A stretch of DNA of 57,572 nt from JAHEIJ01 sp040235565 (lineage in GTDB: Bacteria; Pseudomonadota; Gammaproteobacteria; UBA6429; Thiohalophilaceae), in assembly GCA_040235565.1 (NCBI GenBank), contig JBECLA010000005.1:1-57572 (forward strand). The letters run 5' to 3'. Shown piece by piece: positions 42,980 to 52,880 of the stretch. Position 1 is the first letter of the stretch; each line of letters opens with the position of its first letter. The position numbers and the translations under genes are program-made. The notes under the pieces are model-generated. The model was not told where the DNA came from. It saw only the letters and a program-made list of their open reading frames with translations, and did no database searches.

Positions 42980-44449
42980 TCACATGAGAACAACATCAAA
43001 CTGTTCCTGGGTGTATTCCGATTCCACCTGAAACCGTATAGGAATACCGATAAACTCCTCCAGTTCCGCCACGCTGGTGGATTCTTCATCCAGCAACATA
43101 TCAACAACAGTTTGGGCCGCCAGCACGAGAAAATGTTGCGCTTCAAACTGTCTTGCTTCACGCATAATTTCCCGAAAAATTTCATAACAAACGGTTTCCG
43201 CCGTCATTAATGATCCTCGACCATTACAGGTGGGACAGGTCTCGCACAAAACGTGTTCGAGACTTTCCCGCGTACGCTTGCGGGTCATTTCTACCAGCCC
43301 GAGAGAAGAAACCTCACTGATATGGGTCTTGGCATGGTCCCGTTCCAGATTCTTTTCCAGGGCACGCAAAACCTGACGACGATGCTCCGCATCCAGCATA
43401 TCGATGAAATCTATAATGATAATGCCGCCCAGGTTACGTAACCGTAACTGCCGTACAATCGCCTGTGTGGCCTCCAGATTGGTTTTAAAAATGGTCTCTT
43501 CCAGATTGCGATGACCCACAAATGCTCCCGTATTAACGTCAACCGTCGTCATGGCCTCAGTCTGATCGATAATCAGATAACCACCCGACTTCAGGGAAAC
43601 CTTGCGTTCAAGCGCCTTACGGATCTCATCTTCGATCCCGTAAATATCAAAAATAGGCCGCTCACCTGGATAGTACTCAATACAATCAGCCAGATCAGGA
43701 ATAAACTTGCTGGCAAACCTGTGAACTTTAATAAATGTTTCGTTGGAATCTATTCGTACTTTTTCGATCACAGTACCGCTCAGGTCACGCATAGTGCGCA
43801 TTACCAGTGGCAAATCCTCATGGATCAATGATCCACTAGGATCAGTTTCACTATGTTCTTTGATGGCATTCCAGAGCTTCTGCAAGAAGCGCATATCACT
43901 ATAAATTGGTTCATCACCGACTCCTTCTGCCACAGTGCGGATGATATAGCCACCCGGATCAAACTCACCAGCATATCGATTAATGATATCCTTGAGTCGC
44001 TGTCGCTCCGTCTCATCTTCGATCTTTTGCGACACCCCGATATGATCCGCACCGGGCATGTACACCAGATAGCGCGAAGGAATGGAAATCTGGGTTGTCA
44101 GTCGGGCGCCCTTGCTGCCCATGGGGTCCTTGACCACCTGCACGGTTACTTCCTGGCCTTCGCGCAACAGTTCCATGATCGTCTCGGTTGGTCTGCCACC
44201 ATTTTCCTGCTTCTCTGCCGCAGTCTGCACGATGTCGGAAACATGTAAAAAGGCGGTACGCTCCAGACCGATCTCGATAAAAGCGGCCTGCATACCCGGT
44301 AAGACACGACTGACCGTGCCCTTGTAGACATTACCTACCAGACCACGACGGTGCGCGCGTTCAATGTGGACTTCCTGTAATACCCCATTTTCCACATACG
44401 CAACGCGTGTTTCCTGGGGGGTAACATTGATCAGTAGCTCTTCACTCAT
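42980..44449 (-). CDS. rng: Ribonuclease G
   Basis: An endoribonuclease that matures the 16S rRNA 5' end and turns over some mRNAs. The 489-aa protein has an S1 RNA-binding domain (about 37-120, GNVYKGTVSRVLPGMQAAFIEIG) and an RNase-H-like catalytic region with magnesium-binding aspartates in TVDVNTGAFVG and IIIIDFIDM. The zinc-link CETCPTC holds the dimer, and a small C-terminal domain follows. It lacks the long scaffold tail of RNase E, so it is Rng rather than Rne. Confidence 0.97.
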   Translation of the reverse strand: MSEELLINVTPQETRVAYVENGVLQEVHIERAHRRGLVGNVYKGTVSRVLPGMQAAFIEIGLERTAFLHVSDIVQTAAEKQENGGRPTETIMELLREGQEVTVQVVKDPMGSKGARLTTQISIPSRYLVYMPGADHIGVSQKIEDETERQRLKDIINRYAGEFDPGGYIIRTVAEGVGDEPIYSDMRFLQKLWNAIKEHSETDPSGSLIHEDLPLVMRTMRDLSGTVIEKVRIDSNETFIKVHRFASKFIPDLADCIEYYPGERPIFDIYGIEDEIRKALERKVSLKSGGYLIIDQTEAMTTVDVNTGAFVGHRNLEETIFKTNLEATQAIVRQLRLRNLGGIIIIDFIDMLDAEHRRQVLRALEKNLERDHAKTHISEVSSLGLVEMTRKRTRESLEHVLCETCPTCNGRGSLMTAETVCYEIFREIMREARQFEAQHFLVLAAQTVVDMLLDEESTSVAELEEFIGIPIRFQVESEYTQEQFDVVLM

Positions 44450-44603
44450 CGATAACGAGACCTGTATAAATTCAATTTAACCGCAAATTCACTCTGCAAC
44501 ATGCCTGAGGCAGGCTGAATGTGAACTGAATCACTGTGTTTCTTTTCAACTTATTATGATCATGCGGTGATACACATATGTTTTCTTACCCCAATCACAC
44601 CCG

Positions 44604-45191
44604 TTAGCGCAACGGATTAATACCTGATTGCTGTAATAATGCGGCAGTCTCATACAAGGGCAATCCCATGACGCCAGAATAACTGCCTTGCAGGTCTTGA
44701 ATAAACATGGCGGCCCGCCCCTGGATCGCATAGGCGCCGGCCTTGCCATGGCATTCGCCACTTTGCCAATAGGCCTCGATTTCAGCCCGCTCCAGTTCGC
44801 GAAACGTCACCTGACTGATATTGAGCGTTACTGTTTCATGCCCCGCAATAATGGCCACCGCCGACATAACCTGGTGAGTTCGGCCCGATAATCGACTTAA
44901 CATATCAAGCGCCTCTTGCTTGCTGGCAGGCTTGCCCAGAATACTGTCATCTATTACCACTGCCGTATCAGCCCCCAAAACCGGATGGACATCATCCGCT
45001 GCAAGCAGACGTTTACCGGCCAGGGCTTTTTCCAGCGCAACACGTTGCACAAATTGTGGTGCTTGTTCACCGGACTGAGGGATTTCTGGCACCGTGACTT
45101 TCAGTAACTCATAACGAACACCAATCTGGTTTAATAATTCCTGTCGCCGCGGTGAGGCGGATGCCAAATAAATATCGAATGATGAAGACAT
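44604..45191 (-). CDS. maf: Maf family nucleoside triphosphate pyrophosphatase (YhdE type)
   Basis: Maf proteins hydrolyse canonical and modified nucleotides (dTTP/UTP in the YhdE branch) and can arrest septation when overproduced. The 195-aa protein begins IYLASASPRRQELLNQIGV and has the catalytic ADTAVVIDDSILGKP and SGRTHQVMSAVAI. The tail YAIQGRAAMFIQDLQGSYSGVMGLPL fits the family. Position next to rng is as in E. coli and Pseudomonas, but mreBCD, which usually follow, are absent here. Confidence 0.94.
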   Translation of the reverse strand: MSSSFDIYLASASPRRQELLNQIGVRYELLKVTVPEIPQSGEQAPQFVQRVALEKALAGKRLLAADDVHPVLGADTAVVIDDSILGKPASKQEALDMLSRLSGRTHQVMSAVAIIAGHETVTLNISQVTFRELERAEIEAYWQSGECHGKAGAYAIQGRAAMFIQDLQGSYSGVMGLPLYETAALLQQSGINPLR

Positions 45192-45255
45192 AAAACAAAC
45201 ACTTGTGTCGTACCACTGTTATTTTGTTTCCCTCCCCGCTGACTTACCGCAATGG

Positions 45256-45723
45256 TCACTTGTGGTAGGGATGGCGTTTTAAAATTGTGGTTGCCCGGTA
45301 GAGCTGTTCGGCCACGATAATCCGCACCAATGGATGGGGAAAGGTCAGGGGTGACAGGGACCAACTACGCTCAGCCTGTGCTCGACAGGCCGGAGCCAGA
45401 CCTTCAGGACCGCCGATCAATAAAGCGATATCGCGACCTTCATGCGTCCAGCTATCAAGCTGCTGCGCCAGTTGTTCTGTATCCCAGCGCTGACCGGTAA
45501 CATCCAGGGTAATCACCAGGGCATGTTTGGGTAACGCCTCGAGCATGCGCTCTCCTTCCTGCGCGAGCAGCCGTTTGATGTCTGCGGCCTTGGTCCGCTT
45601 GGCGGCTGGAATTTCAATCAGGTTTAAACGGCATTCGGGTGGCATGCGGCGTGCAAATTCCTCATAACCTTCACTCACCCAGGCCGGCATGCGGTTACCC
45701 ACCGCAATCAAATGGATCTGCAT
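45256..45723 (-). CDS. rlmH: 23S rRNA (pseudouridine(1915)-N3)-methyltransferase RlmH
   Basis: RlmH methylates pseudouridine 1915 in helix 69 of 23S rRNA on assembled 70S ribosomes. The 155-aa SPOUT-fold protein has the knotted SAM-binding region LLIGGPEGLAPACRAQAERSWSLSPLTFPHPLVRIIVAEQLYRA and the N-terminal IHLIAVGNRMPAWV. It follows rsfS by 15 bases, the standard nadD-rsfS-rlmH order. Confidence 0.97.
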   Translation of the reverse strand: MQIHLIAVGNRMPAWVSEGYEEFARRMPPECRLNLIEIPAAKRTKAADIKRLLAQEGERMLEALPKHALVITLDVTGQRWDTEQLAQQLDSWTHEGRDIALLIGGPEGLAPACRAQAERSWSLSPLTFPHPLVRIIVAEQLYRATTILKRHPYHK

Positions 45724-45738
45724 CAGCCGTGACGAAAG

Positions 45739-46092
45739 TTACTGCCGTTTCTGTACCACCGCAGGGCTGTCTTCACCCCACAGTTTTTCCAGATTGTAAA
45801 AGTCGCGTATGGCGGGTTGCATGATGTGCACCACGATGTCACCCAGATCGACCAGTGCCCATTCACCATGGGTTTCGCCTTCCACACCCAGTGGCTGCAC
45901 ACCGGCGTGTTTCGCCTTTTCAACCACATTATCTGCCAGCGCCTTTACCTGGCGGGCGGTGTTGCCGCTCACCACGATCATGATATCGGTCACACTCGAC
46001 TTGCCTTGCACGTCAATCACACGAATATCAACGCCTTTGACATCTTCAATAGCATCGACAACCAGATCTCGTAATTGTTCTCTCTTCAACAT
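45739..46092 (-). CDS. rsfS: Ribosome silencing factor RsfS
   Basis: RsfS binds uL14 (L14) of the 50S subunit and blocks subunit joining under nutrient limitation. The 117-aa protein shows the family core VIDVQGKSSVTDIMIVVSGNTARQVKALADNV, GEWALVDLGDIVVHIM and REFYNLEKLWG-like RDFYNLEKLWGED. It lies 10 bases after nadD. Confidence 0.96.
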   Translation of the reverse strand: MLKREQLRDLVVDAIEDVKGVDIRVIDVQGKSSVTDIMIVVSGNTARQVKALADNVVEKAKHAGVQPLGVEGETHGEWALVDLGDIVVHIMQPAIRDFYNLEKLWGEDSPAVVQKRQ

Positions 46093-46102
46093 AACTCCTG
46101 AT

Positions 46103-46729
46103 TCACCTGTAAAAATTCTGCTCTCGTATCATTTCATAAACCGTTTCCGGTAACAGATAACGGACATCCTGTCCGGCTTGTAGCTGCGCGCGGATGCGGG
46201 TTGCGGAAATATCCAGCTGGGTCACTTCCACGAAGCAGATCCCCCCCGCTGACGTATCGGCTAACTGCGCCGCCGGAATCGCATGTTGCTGTAGCAGGCT
46301 TTGCAACTCACCCGGCAAATCATCGTGATTCCAGCCAGGCCGATGCGTAATGACCAGATGTGCCAGCTCAACCAACTGTTGCCACTGATGCCAGCCGGGT
46401 AGTCCCACAAAGGCATCATAGCCAAGAATCAAACATAACGGCTCCGCCCCCAGTTCGCTTCGCAAGGAAGCCAGGGTATCCACCATGTAAGAAGGGCCGG
46501 GACGTTGCAGTTCCCGCTCATCCACCACAAAACCGGGCTGATAGTTAATCGCCGCTTTTAGCATCGCCAGACGCTGGGTCGGGCTGGCAGCCGGCTGATC
46601 GCGGTGCGGCGGTTGGCGGGCAGGAATAAAGCGCACTTCCCGCAAGCGTAATGCCTGCTGAACTTCCAGTGCCGGGCGCAGATGACCGAAATGGACGGGA
46701 TCAAAGGTACCACCAAAAACACCGATCAT
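46103..46729 (-). CDS. nadD: Nicotinate-nucleotide adenylyltransferase NadD
   Basis: NadD adenylates nicotinate mononucleotide to deamido-NAD, a late step of NAD synthesis. The protein has the nucleotidyltransferase motif GGTFDPVHFGH near the N-terminus, then PARQPPHRD, DERELQRPGPSYMVDTL, LILGYDAFVGLPGWHQW and the C-terminal SATRIRAQL (ISxT/SxxR class). I start at ATG 46729 (208 aa); ATG 46750 (MPFRPDPM...) is a reasonable alternative, and neither has a strong ribosome site. Confidence 0.95.
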   Translation of the reverse strand: MIGVFGGTFDPVHFGHLRPALEVQQALRLREVRFIPARQPPHRDQPAASPTQRLAMLKAAINYQPGFVVDERELQRPGPSYMVDTLASLRSELGAEPLCLILGYDAFVGLPGWHQWQQLVELAHLVITHRPGWNHDDLPGELQSLLQQHAIPAAQLADTSAGGICFVEVTQLDISATRIRAQLQAGQDVRYLLPETVYEMIREQNFYR

Positions 46730-46777
46730 GGGATCCGGCCTGAATGGCATGAACAACCGCAATACCGCCTGGCCAGT

Positions 46778-48046
46778 TTACTCACGAATATGGCCATCAC
46801 CCAGAACGATATATTTCTGAGAAGTCAGGCCTTCAAGTCCAACCGGGCCACGCACATGAATCTTGTCGGTGCTGATTCCGATTTCCGCGCCGAGACCGTA
46901 CTCGAAGCCGTCAGCAAACCGGGTTGAGGCATTCACCATCACGGAACTGGCGTCGACTTCTGCCAGGAAACGTCGTGCCCGGCCCAGATCTTCCGTCATT
47001 ATTGATTCGGTATGGCCGGAACCGTGCTGATGGATATGATCGATCGCAGCGGCCAGATCCTCGACCACACGAATGGAGAGTATGGGCGCCAGGTATTCCG
47101 TATCCCAGTCCGCCTCGGTTGCCGCCTTGCTGTCCTTGAGGATGGCTCGGGTCGCTTCATCGCCGCGTAATTCCACCCCCTTTTCCTGATACAGCTTGCC
47201 AAGGGGTGGCAAGACTTGATCCGCAATGCCCTGGTTCACTAACAGGGTTTCCATGGTATTGCAGGTCCCGTAGCGCTGGGTCTTGGCATTAAAAGCCACC
47301 TTGATGGCCTTGTCGGGATCAGCCTTGTCATCAATATAGACATGACAGATGCCATGCAGATGCTTGATCACCGGCACCTTGGCTTCCTGACTGATGCGTT
47401 CGATCAATCCCTTACCGCCGCGCGGTACAATCACATCCACGTACTGCGACATGGTGATCAGTTCTCCCACCGCCGCCCGATCCGTGGTTTCCACCACCTG
47501 CACCACCTCCGCCGGCAACCCGGCGGCCTTGAGTCCCGCATGAATGCAGGCGGCAATCGCCTGGTTGGAATGCTGGGCTTCCGAGCCGCCCCGCAGGATC
47601 GCGGCATTCCCCGACTTGAGACACAGTCCGGCAGCATCCGCCGTTACATTGGGACGTGATTCATAAATGATGCCGATGACACCCAGCGGGACGCGCATCT
47701 TGCCCACCTGGATCCCGGAGGGACGATAATTCATGTCGGTGACTTCCCCCACCGGATCCGGCAGGGCGGCAATTTGCCGCAAGCCTTCCGCCATGGCGGC
47801 GATCCGCTCCGGATCGAGCTGGAGTCGATCCAGCAGGGCGGCATCCAGGCCTTTGGCCGCGCCGGCCGCCATGTCTTTACGGTTTTCGGCCAGCAATTCA
47901 GCTTCCCGCGCCAGAATTGCCTCGGCGGTGGCCAGCAGGGCCTGATTTTTGGGCCCGGTCAGGGTGCGTGCCAGTACCCGGGCTGCCTGGCAGGCCTGCT
48001 GCCCCACCGTTTGCATATACTGTTTTACGTCAACTTTGACATCCAT
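46778..48046 (-). CDS. proA: Gamma-glutamyl phosphate reductase ProA
   Basis: ProA reduces gamma-glutamyl phosphate to glutamate semialdehyde with NADPH in proline synthesis. The 422-aa aldehyde-dehydrogenase-fold protein has RVPLGVIGIIYESRPNVTADAAGLCLKSGNAAILRGG and VIKHLHGICHVYID. The catalytic cysteine is in RYGTCNTMETLLV, and GLEGLTSQKYIV is at the C-terminus. Start at ATG 48046; upstream in-frame codons overlap holA. No proB is nearby. Confidence 0.96.
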   Translation of the reverse strand: MDVKVDVKQYMQTVGQQACQAARVLARTLTGPKNQALLATAEAILAREAELLAENRKDMAAGAAKGLDAALLDRLQLDPERIAAMAEGLRQIAALPDPVGEVTDMNYRPSGIQVGKMRVPLGVIGIIYESRPNVTADAAGLCLKSGNAAILRGGSEAQHSNQAIAACIHAGLKAAGLPAEVVQVVETTDRAAVGELITMSQYVDVIVPRGGKGLIERISQEAKVPVIKHLHGICHVYIDDKADPDKAIKVAFNAKTQRYGTCNTMETLLVNQGIADQVLPPLGKLYQEKGVELRGDEATRAILKDSKAATEADWDTEYLAPILSIRVVEDLAAAIDHIHQHGSGHTESIMTEDLGRARRFLAEVDASSVMVNASTRFADGFEYGLGAEIGISTDKIHVRGPVGLEGLTSQKYIVLGDGHIRE

Positions 48047-48066
48047 TCGGTTTTTCTCATGTTGAT

Positions 48067-49095
48067 TCAGGCGCTGACACCCTTGAACAGCGGCGCGCCC
48101 GCGACTTTCAGGATCAATTGTAACAACTCGTCCCACGGCTTGCCTGTTGCCTGGCCCTTGATCACCCGTTCGATTTCACCGACCTGCCACACCAGGGCCT
48201 GCCAGCGTTTCAGCGGATAACGCCGCAACGCCGCCTGCACCGGGCGTTTGCGCCTGTCCCATACCCGATATTGGGCCAAAACCTGTCCCATCGCCTGCCC
48301 CTGCTGCAAAGCATGGCTCATCCCGGCGAGACTGCGAATTTCCCGTCCCAGTGCCCATAACACCAGCACCGGTTCTACCCCTTCGCCCTGCAAGCCATAC
48401 AATATCCGTACCGCGCGGGTTCGCTCACCCAGCAACGCGGTGTCGACCAGGCTGAAGACATCGAAACGGGCGCTGTCGGATACCGCCGCCGCCACCTGAT
48501 CGGCATCCACGCGTCCCCCGCCCGTCAGCAGACGGAGCTTTTCCAGTTCCTGATCGGCCGCCAACAGGTTGCCCTCGACCCGATCCGCCAGCATGGCCAG
48601 GGCTTCCGGGGTGGGTTGCATATCTCGCAACTGCATGCGTTGCTTGATCCAGGCGGGCAAATTGTCCGCCGCGATCGGCCAGACCTGTACCACCACGCCC
48701 GATCGCTCCAGTGCCTTGAACCACCTGGTGTTTTGTTGCGCTTTCTCCAGCTTACCCGCCACGATCAGGAGTACCGTATCCTCGGGGGGCTTGTCGCAAT
48801 ACTGCTGCAAGGCCTTGCTGCCGGCATCGCCGGGTTTGCCACCGGGCAGGCGCAGTTCCAGCAGGCGTTTGTCAGCGAACAAGGACAGCGCATCCGCCGA
48901 GGCGCTGAGCTGCTGCCAGTCAAAGCCACGCTCCACGTGCATGACCTGACGCTCCGCATGGCCCAGTTCCAGCGCTTTATGCCGTATGGCACGACTGACC
49001 TGCTCGAGTTGAAAGGGTTCTTCTCCGGAAACCAGATAGACACCGGCCAGTTCCTTGTCGAGATGGCGCGGGATTTGTTCAGGGCGCAGTCGCAT
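48067..49095 (-). CDS. holA: DNA polymerase III delta subunit HolA
   Basis: HolA is the clamp-loader wrench that opens the beta sliding clamp. The 342-aa protein shows the family start LRPEQIPRHLDKELAGVYLVSGEEPFQLEQVSRAIR. RLLELRLPGGKPGDAGSKAL comes next, and the C-terminal collar domain includes PVLVLWALGREIRSLAGM and a final IERVIKGQATGKPWDELLQLIL. It overlaps lptE by 17 bases, the usual lptE-holA coupling. Confidence 0.95.
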   Translation of the reverse strand: MRLRPEQIPRHLDKELAGVYLVSGEEPFQLEQVSRAIRHKALELGHAERQVMHVERGFDWQQLSASADALSLFADKRLLELRLPGGKPGDAGSKALQQYCDKPPEDTVLLIVAGKLEKAQQNTRWFKALERSGVVVQVWPIAADNLPAWIKQRMQLRDMQPTPEALAMLADRVEGNLLAADQELEKLRLLTGGGRVDADQVAAAVSDSARFDVFSLVDTALLGERTRAVRILYGLQGEGVEPVLVLWALGREIRSLAGMSHALQQGQAMGQVLAQYRVWDRRKRPVQAALRRYPLKRWQALVWQVGEIERVIKGQATGKPWDELLQLILKVAGAPLFKGVSA

Positions 49096-49657
49096 TCGAA
49101 CTTGCCTCTGGGCTCACTGGGACGGGATTGTCCAGACCGGCCTTGAGACGACGCAGCATTTGTCGCACCGCCTCATCGCGCATTTCCCGCACCAACCGGG
49201 CTTCTTCATCTGCCTTGGCCAGGGTCTGGTTCGGATCGTAACGATACTGACGACGTAACTGGATGGATTGTGCCACTACCCGGGTGACGCCGTCGGGATC
49301 ATCGAGACGAAAGCCGAGGGTGTATTCGAGTTCATACTGGTTCGCCTGACCACTGCTATCGACCGAGAGAACACGGCGTTGCGAGGCATCGCGGCTAATC
49401 ACCAGAACACTGCGTGCCTGTTGCGCCGAGTCAACCACCTCACCCCCGACGCGGGCAAGACCATTGCGCAAGGCCACCCCCAGCTCGCCATAAGGCTTGG
49501 TGCCCTGGATGGCAACCGCGGTCATTTCCGGTGGCAATTCCACTGCGCCACGTAAATGAAATCCGCAACTGCTTGCTGTGCTGAACAGCATGATGAGCAG
49601 CAATGTCGGTACCTTTGGCAGGCGCCATAAACGAATCCGGATTGAGTCGGTCAGCAT
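49079..49657 (-). CDS. lptE: LPS-assembly lipoprotein LptE
   Basis: LptE plugs the LptD barrel and helps insert LPS into the outer leaflet. The protein has an N-terminal signal ending at a Cys (MLFSTASSCGFHLRG), the C-G-F-H-L-R-G sequence being diagnostic for LptE. SSGQANQYELEYTLGFRL and RRQYRYDPNQTLAKADEEARL follow. I start at ATG 49657 (192 aa); a GTG at 49678 is also possible. It sits between leuS and holA, as in E. coli. Confidence 0.93.
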   Translation of the reverse strand: MLTDSIRIRLWRLPKVPTLLLIMLFSTASSCGFHLRGAVELPPEMTAVAIQGTKPYGELGVALRNGLARVGGEVVDSAQQARSVLVISRDASQRRVLSVDSSGQANQYELEYTLGFRLDDPDGVTRVVAQSIQLRRQYRYDPNQTLAKADEEARLVREMRDEAVRQMLRRLKAGLDNPVPVSPEASSNATAP

Positions 49658-49681
49658 GCCGGGGTTCTCTGCAGCCACGGA

Positions 49682-52138
49682 TTATTTCACCACCACATTG
49701 ACCAGCTTACCGGGTACCACGATGATCTTCACTATGCCCTTGCCTTCAATGAACCGTTGCACGTTGATATCGGCCAGCGCGGTTTCCTCGACTTGCTTGC
49801 GCTCAGCATCTGCGGCCACCGCGATCCGGGCGCGTAATTTGCCGTTGACCTGGACCACGATCGGGATCTCGTTTCGGCTCAGGGCGGTTTCATCCGCTTG
49901 CGGCCAGGCACAATCAATGACGGGTTCTGCATGACCCAGTGCATGCCACAGGCTATGGCAAATATGCGGTACGATCGGCGCCAGGAGCAACACAACCATT
50001 TCCAGTGCTTCCTGCACTACGGCACGATCCTGCGGCGCGGCATCCTCGTACCGGTTCAGGGCATTGAGTAATTCCATCACCGCGGCAATCGCGGTATTGA
50101 AGGTGAATCGCCGGCCCACGTCATCACCGAACTTGGCCACGGTCTCATGCACCTGGCGGCGCATGGTCTGTTGCGCTTCGGTCAGCTCCGCTGTCTGCAA
50201 TGCAGGAGGACGGCCCACCTGGACATGGGTATAGACCCGCTTCCACAAGCGTTTCAGAAAGCGGTGCGCGCCCTCCACCCCCGCATCGGACCACTCCAGA
50301 CTTTGCTCGGGGGGTGCGGCAAACATCATAAACAGGCGTGCCGTGTCGGCCCCATACTGTTCAATCAAGGCCTGGGGATCAACCGTATTGCCCTTGGATT
50401 TGGACATTTTGGCACCGTCCTTCAGCACCATGCCCTGGGTCAACAGATTGGTGAACGGCTCATCATTGACCAGCAACCCCTCGTCGCGTAACAGCTTGTT
50501 GTAGAACCGGGCATAGAGCAAATGCAAAATGGCATGTTCAATGCCACCAATATATTGATCTACCGGCATCCAGTAGTGGGCCCGCTCATCCAGCATGGCC
50601 CCCTCATTGCCGGGACTGGCATAACGGGCAAAATACCAGGACGATTCCATGAAGGTATCAAAGGTGTCGGTTTCCCGTTCCGCCTCACCGCCACATTGCG
50701 GACAGGTGGTCTGATAAAACGCCGGCATTTTCTTGATGGGGGAACCCACACCGTCAAATGTGATCTCTTCGGGCAACACCACCGGCAGATCCGTCTCCGG
50801 TACCGGCACCTCACCACAATGGCGGCAGTTGATAATCGGGATGGGTGCGCCCCAGTAACGCTGGCGAGACACCCCCCAGTCGCGCAGCCGGAAGGTCGTG
50901 CGTTTGCCGCCCTGACCCAGTTGTTGCAGATGCCCGGCAATGGCATCAAACGCCTGTTCGGACGACAGACCGCTGAACTCACCCGAGTCGATGAGCACGC
51001 CCTTGTCGGTAAACGCCCCGCACTGCAGATCGGCCTCGGTATCAGATGACACCGGGGCAATCACCTGTTTGACGGGCAGGCCGTATTGGCGGGCAAATTC
51101 CCAGTCCCGCTGGTCATGTGCCGGGACCGCCATGACAGCCCCTTCGCCATATCCCATCAGGACGAAGTTGGCAATAAACACCGGCACCTTGTCCCCACTG
51201 ATGGGGTGGATCGCCTTGAAACCGGTGTCCATGCCTTGCTTTTCCATGGTCTCCAGCGTCGCTTCAGCCACGCCGCTGCTCTGGCATTCCTTTATAAAGC
51301 GTGCCACATTGACTGCCCGGTCGGCGGCGGCCCGGGCCAGCGGGTGCTCCGCCGCCACCGCCACATAGGTGACGCCCATGAGGGTATCGGGACGCGTGGT
51401 GAAAACCTTCAGGGCTTCCGAACTTCCTTCAATGGCAAAACTGATTTCGACCCCTTCGGAACGCCCAATCCAGTTGCGCTGCATGGTGCGCACCTGCTCC
51501 GGCCAGCCGTCGAGCTTGTCGAGTTCCGCCAGCAATTCCTCCGCGTAGTCAGTGATCTTCATGAACCACTGGGGAATGTCCTTGCGCTCCACCTCGGTGT
51601 CACAGCGCCAGCAACGGCCGTCAATCACCTGCTCATTCGCCAACACGGTCAGATCATGGGGGCACCAGTTAACCGGCGCAGTCTTGCGGTATACCAGGCC
51701 TTTCTTGAACAATCGGGTAAACAGCCATTGCTCCCAGCGATAATAATCCGGATCACAGGTCGCCAGTTCCCGTTGCCAGTCATACGCCAGCCCCAGCCGT
51801 TTCAGCTGGCCACGCATGTAATCGATGTTCTCACGGGTCCATTTGGCGGGTGGTACCTGGTTCTGGATGGCGGCGTTCTCGGCCGGCAGACCGAATGCGT
51901 CCCAGCCCATGGGCTGCAACACGTTCCTGCCCTGCATGCGTTGATAGCGACTGATCACATCGCCGATGGTGTAATTCCGCACATGCCCCATATGCAGGCG
52001 TCCGCTCGGGTAGGGAAACATGGAGAGACAGTAGAATTTCTCCTTGTCAGGATCTTCGGTGACTTCAAAGCAGCGCCGGGATTCCCAGTAGTCCTGGGCG
52101 GCTTGCTCGATTTGTTCGGGATGATACTGGTCTTGCAT
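49682..52138 (-). CDS. leuS: Leucyl-tRNA synthetase
   Basis: A class I aminoacyl-tRNA synthetase that charges tRNA-Leu. The 818-aa protein has the HIGH-type signature YPSGRLHMGH near the N-terminus. The CP1 editing domain is in the middle (VFTTRPDTLMGVTYVAVAAEHPLA), a zinc-like segment CPQCGG lies between, and the KMSKS loop is KMSKSKGN, followed by the anticodon-binding and C-terminal domains. Start at ATG 52138 fits the family; the upstream 38 codons do not. First gene of leuS-lptE-holA-proA-nadD-rsfS-rlmH. Confidence 0.98.
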   Translation of the reverse strand: MQDQYHPEQIEQAAQDYWESRRCFEVTEDPDKEKFYCLSMFPYPSGRLHMGHVRNYTIGDVISRYQRMQGRNVLQPMGWDAFGLPAENAAIQNQVPPAKWTRENIDYMRGQLKRLGLAYDWQRELATCDPDYYRWEQWLFTRLFKKGLVYRKTAPVNWCPHDLTVLANEQVIDGRCWRCDTEVERKDIPQWFMKITDYAEELLAELDKLDGWPEQVRTMQRNWIGRSEGVEISFAIEGSSEALKVFTTRPDTLMGVTYVAVAAEHPLARAAADRAVNVARFIKECQSSGVAEATLETMEKQGMDTGFKAIHPISGDKVPVFIANFVLMGYGEGAVMAVPAHDQRDWEFARQYGLPVKQVIAPVSSDTEADLQCGAFTDKGVLIDSGEFSGLSSEQAFDAIAGHLQQLGQGGKRTTFRLRDWGVSRQRYWGAPIPIINCRHCGEVPVPETDLPVVLPEEITFDGVGSPIKKMPAFYQTTCPQCGGEAERETDTFDTFMESSWYFARYASPGNEGAMLDERAHYWMPVDQYIGGIEHAILHLLYARFYNKLLRDEGLLVNDEPFTNLLTQGMVLKDGAKMSKSKGNTVDPQALIEQYGADTARLFMMFAAPPEQSLEWSDAGVEGAHRFLKRLWKRVYTHVQVGRPPALQTAELTEAQQTMRRQVHETVAKFGDDVGRRFTFNTAIAAVMELLNALNRYEDAAPQDRAVVQEALEMVVLLLAPIVPHICHSLWHALGHAEPVIDCAWPQADETALSRNEIPIVVQVNGKLRARIAVAADAERKQVEETALADINVQRFIEGKGIVKIIVVPGKLVNVVVK

Positions 52139-52289
52139 AAATCCTGGGACACCTTTTATTAATGGGTGGCTGAAAATCAAGCCCGTAAGGATACCGCAGG
52201 CGCCCTGCACCCCACAATCAGACTTGCAATCCCGCCTCCCGGGATGGATCATCCCTTCCAGTCATTATCCAGTTGTAAGGAATCACGCC

Positions 52290-52799
52290 ATGAAACCGGA
52301 CACCCAGGAAAAACTGCTCAAGACCTACAATGAGATGCGCGAAGCGGTCAAAACCGCCTGGCATGAGGCCGAAGAGAAAACCCTGCCCACCCTCAAGCAG
52401 GCCCTCGATAAAGCTGAACAGAAAGCCTCCGACCTGGGCGAATTGAGCCGGGAAGAAATCCAGAAACTCAGCGACTACCTGCAACGGGACATTCATGACG
52501 CCGCCCACGCTCTGACCGACAACGGTAAACAGCTGGCCGACTGGCTCGAGTTTGATCTGGATCTGGCCGAAGCCAAATTTGGCGAATGGGTCGCCAAGGT
52601 GGCCAACCCCACGACCCTGGAACTGCAACTGTGGCGTGAACGCGCCAAAATGGGCGAATGGCATACCGGGGAAATCACCGGAGGCGGTACGCTGGTCTGC
52701 AATAGTTGTGGGGAACAGATCCACTTTGACAGCTCGGGACATATTCCCCCGTGTCCGAAATGCAAGGGGACGGTATTTACCAAGGAATATGGTGGTTAG
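52290..52799 (+). CDS. ybeL: Zinc-ribbon protein, YbeL/DUF1451 family
   Basis: A 169-aa cytoplasmic protein of unknown role. The first 130 residues are charged helices, probably coiled (EKLLKTYNEMREAVKTAWHEAEEK). The end is a zinc ribbon with Cys137/Cys140 (VCNSCGE) and Cys155/Cys158 (PPCPKCKG). E. coli YbeL has the same build and lies in the same leuS-lnt neighbourhood. ATG 52290 follows TAAGGAATCACGCC. It is divergent from leuS and borders the repeat element downstream. Confidence 0.9.
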   Translation: MKPDTQEKLLKTYNEMREAVKTAWHEAEEKTLPTLKQALDKAEQKASDLGELSREEIQKLSDYLQRDIHDAAHALTDNGKQLADWLEFDLDLAEAKFGEWVAKVANPTTLELQLWRERAKMGEWHTGEITGGGTLVCNSCGEQIHFDSSGHIPPCPKCKGTVFTKEYGG

Positions 52800-52880
52800 G
52801 CTGTTCTAGTTTTTTATTTCGCCCCGCGGTTGCGCGGCTGTGAGCGAATTACTTTTCGTATAGATATACCTTTATTTCTC

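Noticed and set aside
51086..52162. 358-codon open frame on the plus strand over leuS
   Set aside because: It is the antisense shadow of leuS; the leuS frame has all class I synthetase motifs and this one has no recognisable domain.
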